Shown: piece after piece, positions 63,461 through 64,000 of the stretch
How the letters are laid out: each line of letters opens with the position of its first letter
Position numbering within the stretch: position 1 is the first letter of the stretch
DNA from: Raineyella sp044508675
GTDB taxonomy: Bacteria; Actinomycetota; Actinomycetes; Propionibacteriales; Propionibacteriaceae
Direction of reading: 5' to 3'
NCBI GenBank assembly: GCA_044508675.1
Contig: JBIQHF010000017.1
Location: 1-64,000, forward strand
Length of the DNA: 64,000 bases
Translations under genes and position numbers: made by a program
The notes under the pieces: model-generated
The model's database searches: none
What the model was told of the DNA's origin: nothing
The model's input: the letters and a program-made list of their open reading frames with translations, nothing else

Positions 63461-64000
63461 TCAGCCGACGCTGACGACAGGGGCGCCGGACGTCGCCGGA
63501 TCGGCGTCGCCGGTGGACTCGGCGAGGCGGTTGGCCTCCTCGATCAGGGTCTCGACGATCTGGTCCTCGCGGACGGTCTTGATCACCTTGCCGTGCACGA
63601 AGATCTGGCCCTTGCCGTTGCCGGAGGCGACGCCGAGGTCGGCCTCACGGGCCTCCCCCGGCCCGTTGACCACGCAGCCCATCACGGCAACGCGCAACGG
63701 GACGGTCATGCCCTCCAGGCCCTTGGTGACCTCGTCGGCGAGCTTGTAGACGTCCACCTGGGCACGACCACAGGACGGGCAGGAGACGATCTCGAGGTGG
63801 CGCGGCCGCAGGTTCAGCGACTCGAGGATCTTGATGCCGACCTTGACCTCCTCGACCGGCGGGGCGGACAGCGACACCCGGATGGTGTCGCCGATGCCCT
63901 GGGACAGCAGTGCCCCGAACGCCACGGCGGACTTGATCGTGCCCTGGAAGGCCGGGCCCGCCTCGGTGACCCCCAGGTGCAGCGGGTAGTCACAGGCCTC
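63461..64000 (-). CDS. ispG: 4-hydroxy-3-methylbut-2-enyl diphosphate synthase, 5' part missing
   Basis: The C-terminal 179 codons of IspG (GcpE) of the MEP isoprenoid pathway. The visible part starts EACDYPLHLGVTEAGPAFQG and includes GDTIRVSLSAPPVEEVKVG. The 4Fe-4S ligands lie in VSCPSCGRAQVDVY and VMGCVVNGPGEAREADLG. The start lies beyond the window. In M. tuberculosis it forms a unit with the DUF4081-GNAT gene. Confidence 0.97.
   Translation of the reverse strand, partial: EACDYPLHLGVTEAGPAFQGTIKSAVAFGALLSQGIGDTIRVSLSAPPVEEVKVGIKILESLNLRPRHLEIVSCPSCGRAQVDVYKLADEVTKGLEGMTVPLRVAVMGCVVNGPGEAREADLGVASGNGKGQIFVHGKVIKTVREDQIVETLIEEANRLAESTGDADPATSGAPVVSVG

Overview
The window is chromosomal DNA from a high-GC Gram-positive bacterium of the phylum Actinomycetota. 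This rests on the very high GC content, the many GTG starts, the actinobacterial markers (DUF2469, DUF4439 and DUF4081-GNAT proteins, type B SdhCAB, RNase J, an ATP-dependent LigB-type ligase) and gene neighbourhoods like those of Mycobacterium tuberculosis. A member of the Propionibacteriaceae or a relative is plausible, but that is inference. Sixty-seven protein genes are called, two of them cut by the window ends. No tRNA, rRNA, CRISPR array, insertion sequence or prophage was seen. One 100-N assembly gap (52847-52946) lies inside infB.

Layout. 1-10.8 kb: accessory and metabolic genes (YceI, LigB ligase, a lipoprotein, a flavin-dependent monooxygenase, a small zinc peptidase, Mqo, class IV aminotransferase, cystathionine gamma-synthase/lyase). 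10.8-16.2 kb, minus strand: the tightly coupled block rplS-lepB-rnhB-DUF2469-yraN-yifB-dprA. 16.4-20.9 kb: a nitrilase-like gene and sdhCAB, lying between rplS and trmD. 21.0-31.3 kb, minus strand: DUF177-rpmF-rnc-mutM-gtrA-(membrane protein)-ftsY-ffh-amidohydrolase-rpsP-khpA-rimM-trmD. 32.1-45.9 kb, mostly plus strand: recG, rsmD-coaD-argE, rpmB, rpsO, pnp, M16 peptidase, dapB, a phosphotransferase and rnj. 45.9-57.5 kb, minus strand: rimP-nusA, then ylxR-infB-rbfA-truB and ribF, with a plus-strand fur-katA pair inserted between nusA and ylxR. 57.7-64 kb: DUF4439 lipoprotein, TauE/SafE transporter, proS, CapA-like lipoprotein, DUF4081-GNAT and the end of ispG.

Functionally the window is dominated by translation and RNA metabolism (ribosomal proteins L19, S16, L32, L28 and S15; IF-2; NusA; RimP, RbfA, RimM, RsmD, TruB and TrmD; RNase III, RNase J and PNPase) and by protein export (Ffh, FtsY, LepB). 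TCA-cycle dehydrogenases (SdhCAB, Mqo) and DNA processing or repair genes (DprA, YifB, RecG, MutM, LigB) accompany them.

The most interesting signals are architectural. The normally contiguous nusA-ylxR-infB operon is split by an oppositely oriented Fur-type regulator and catalase, and ylxR seems to have its own leaderless promoter there. Two large hairpins lie back to back between rpsO and pnp. sdhCAB sits between trmD and rplS. smc is missing between mutM and ftsY, and dapA is missing between dapB and rnj. Many genes have a -10 hexamer exactly 6-7 nt before the start codon, which implies leaderless mRNAs. The palindrome CGTACG looks strongly over-represented.
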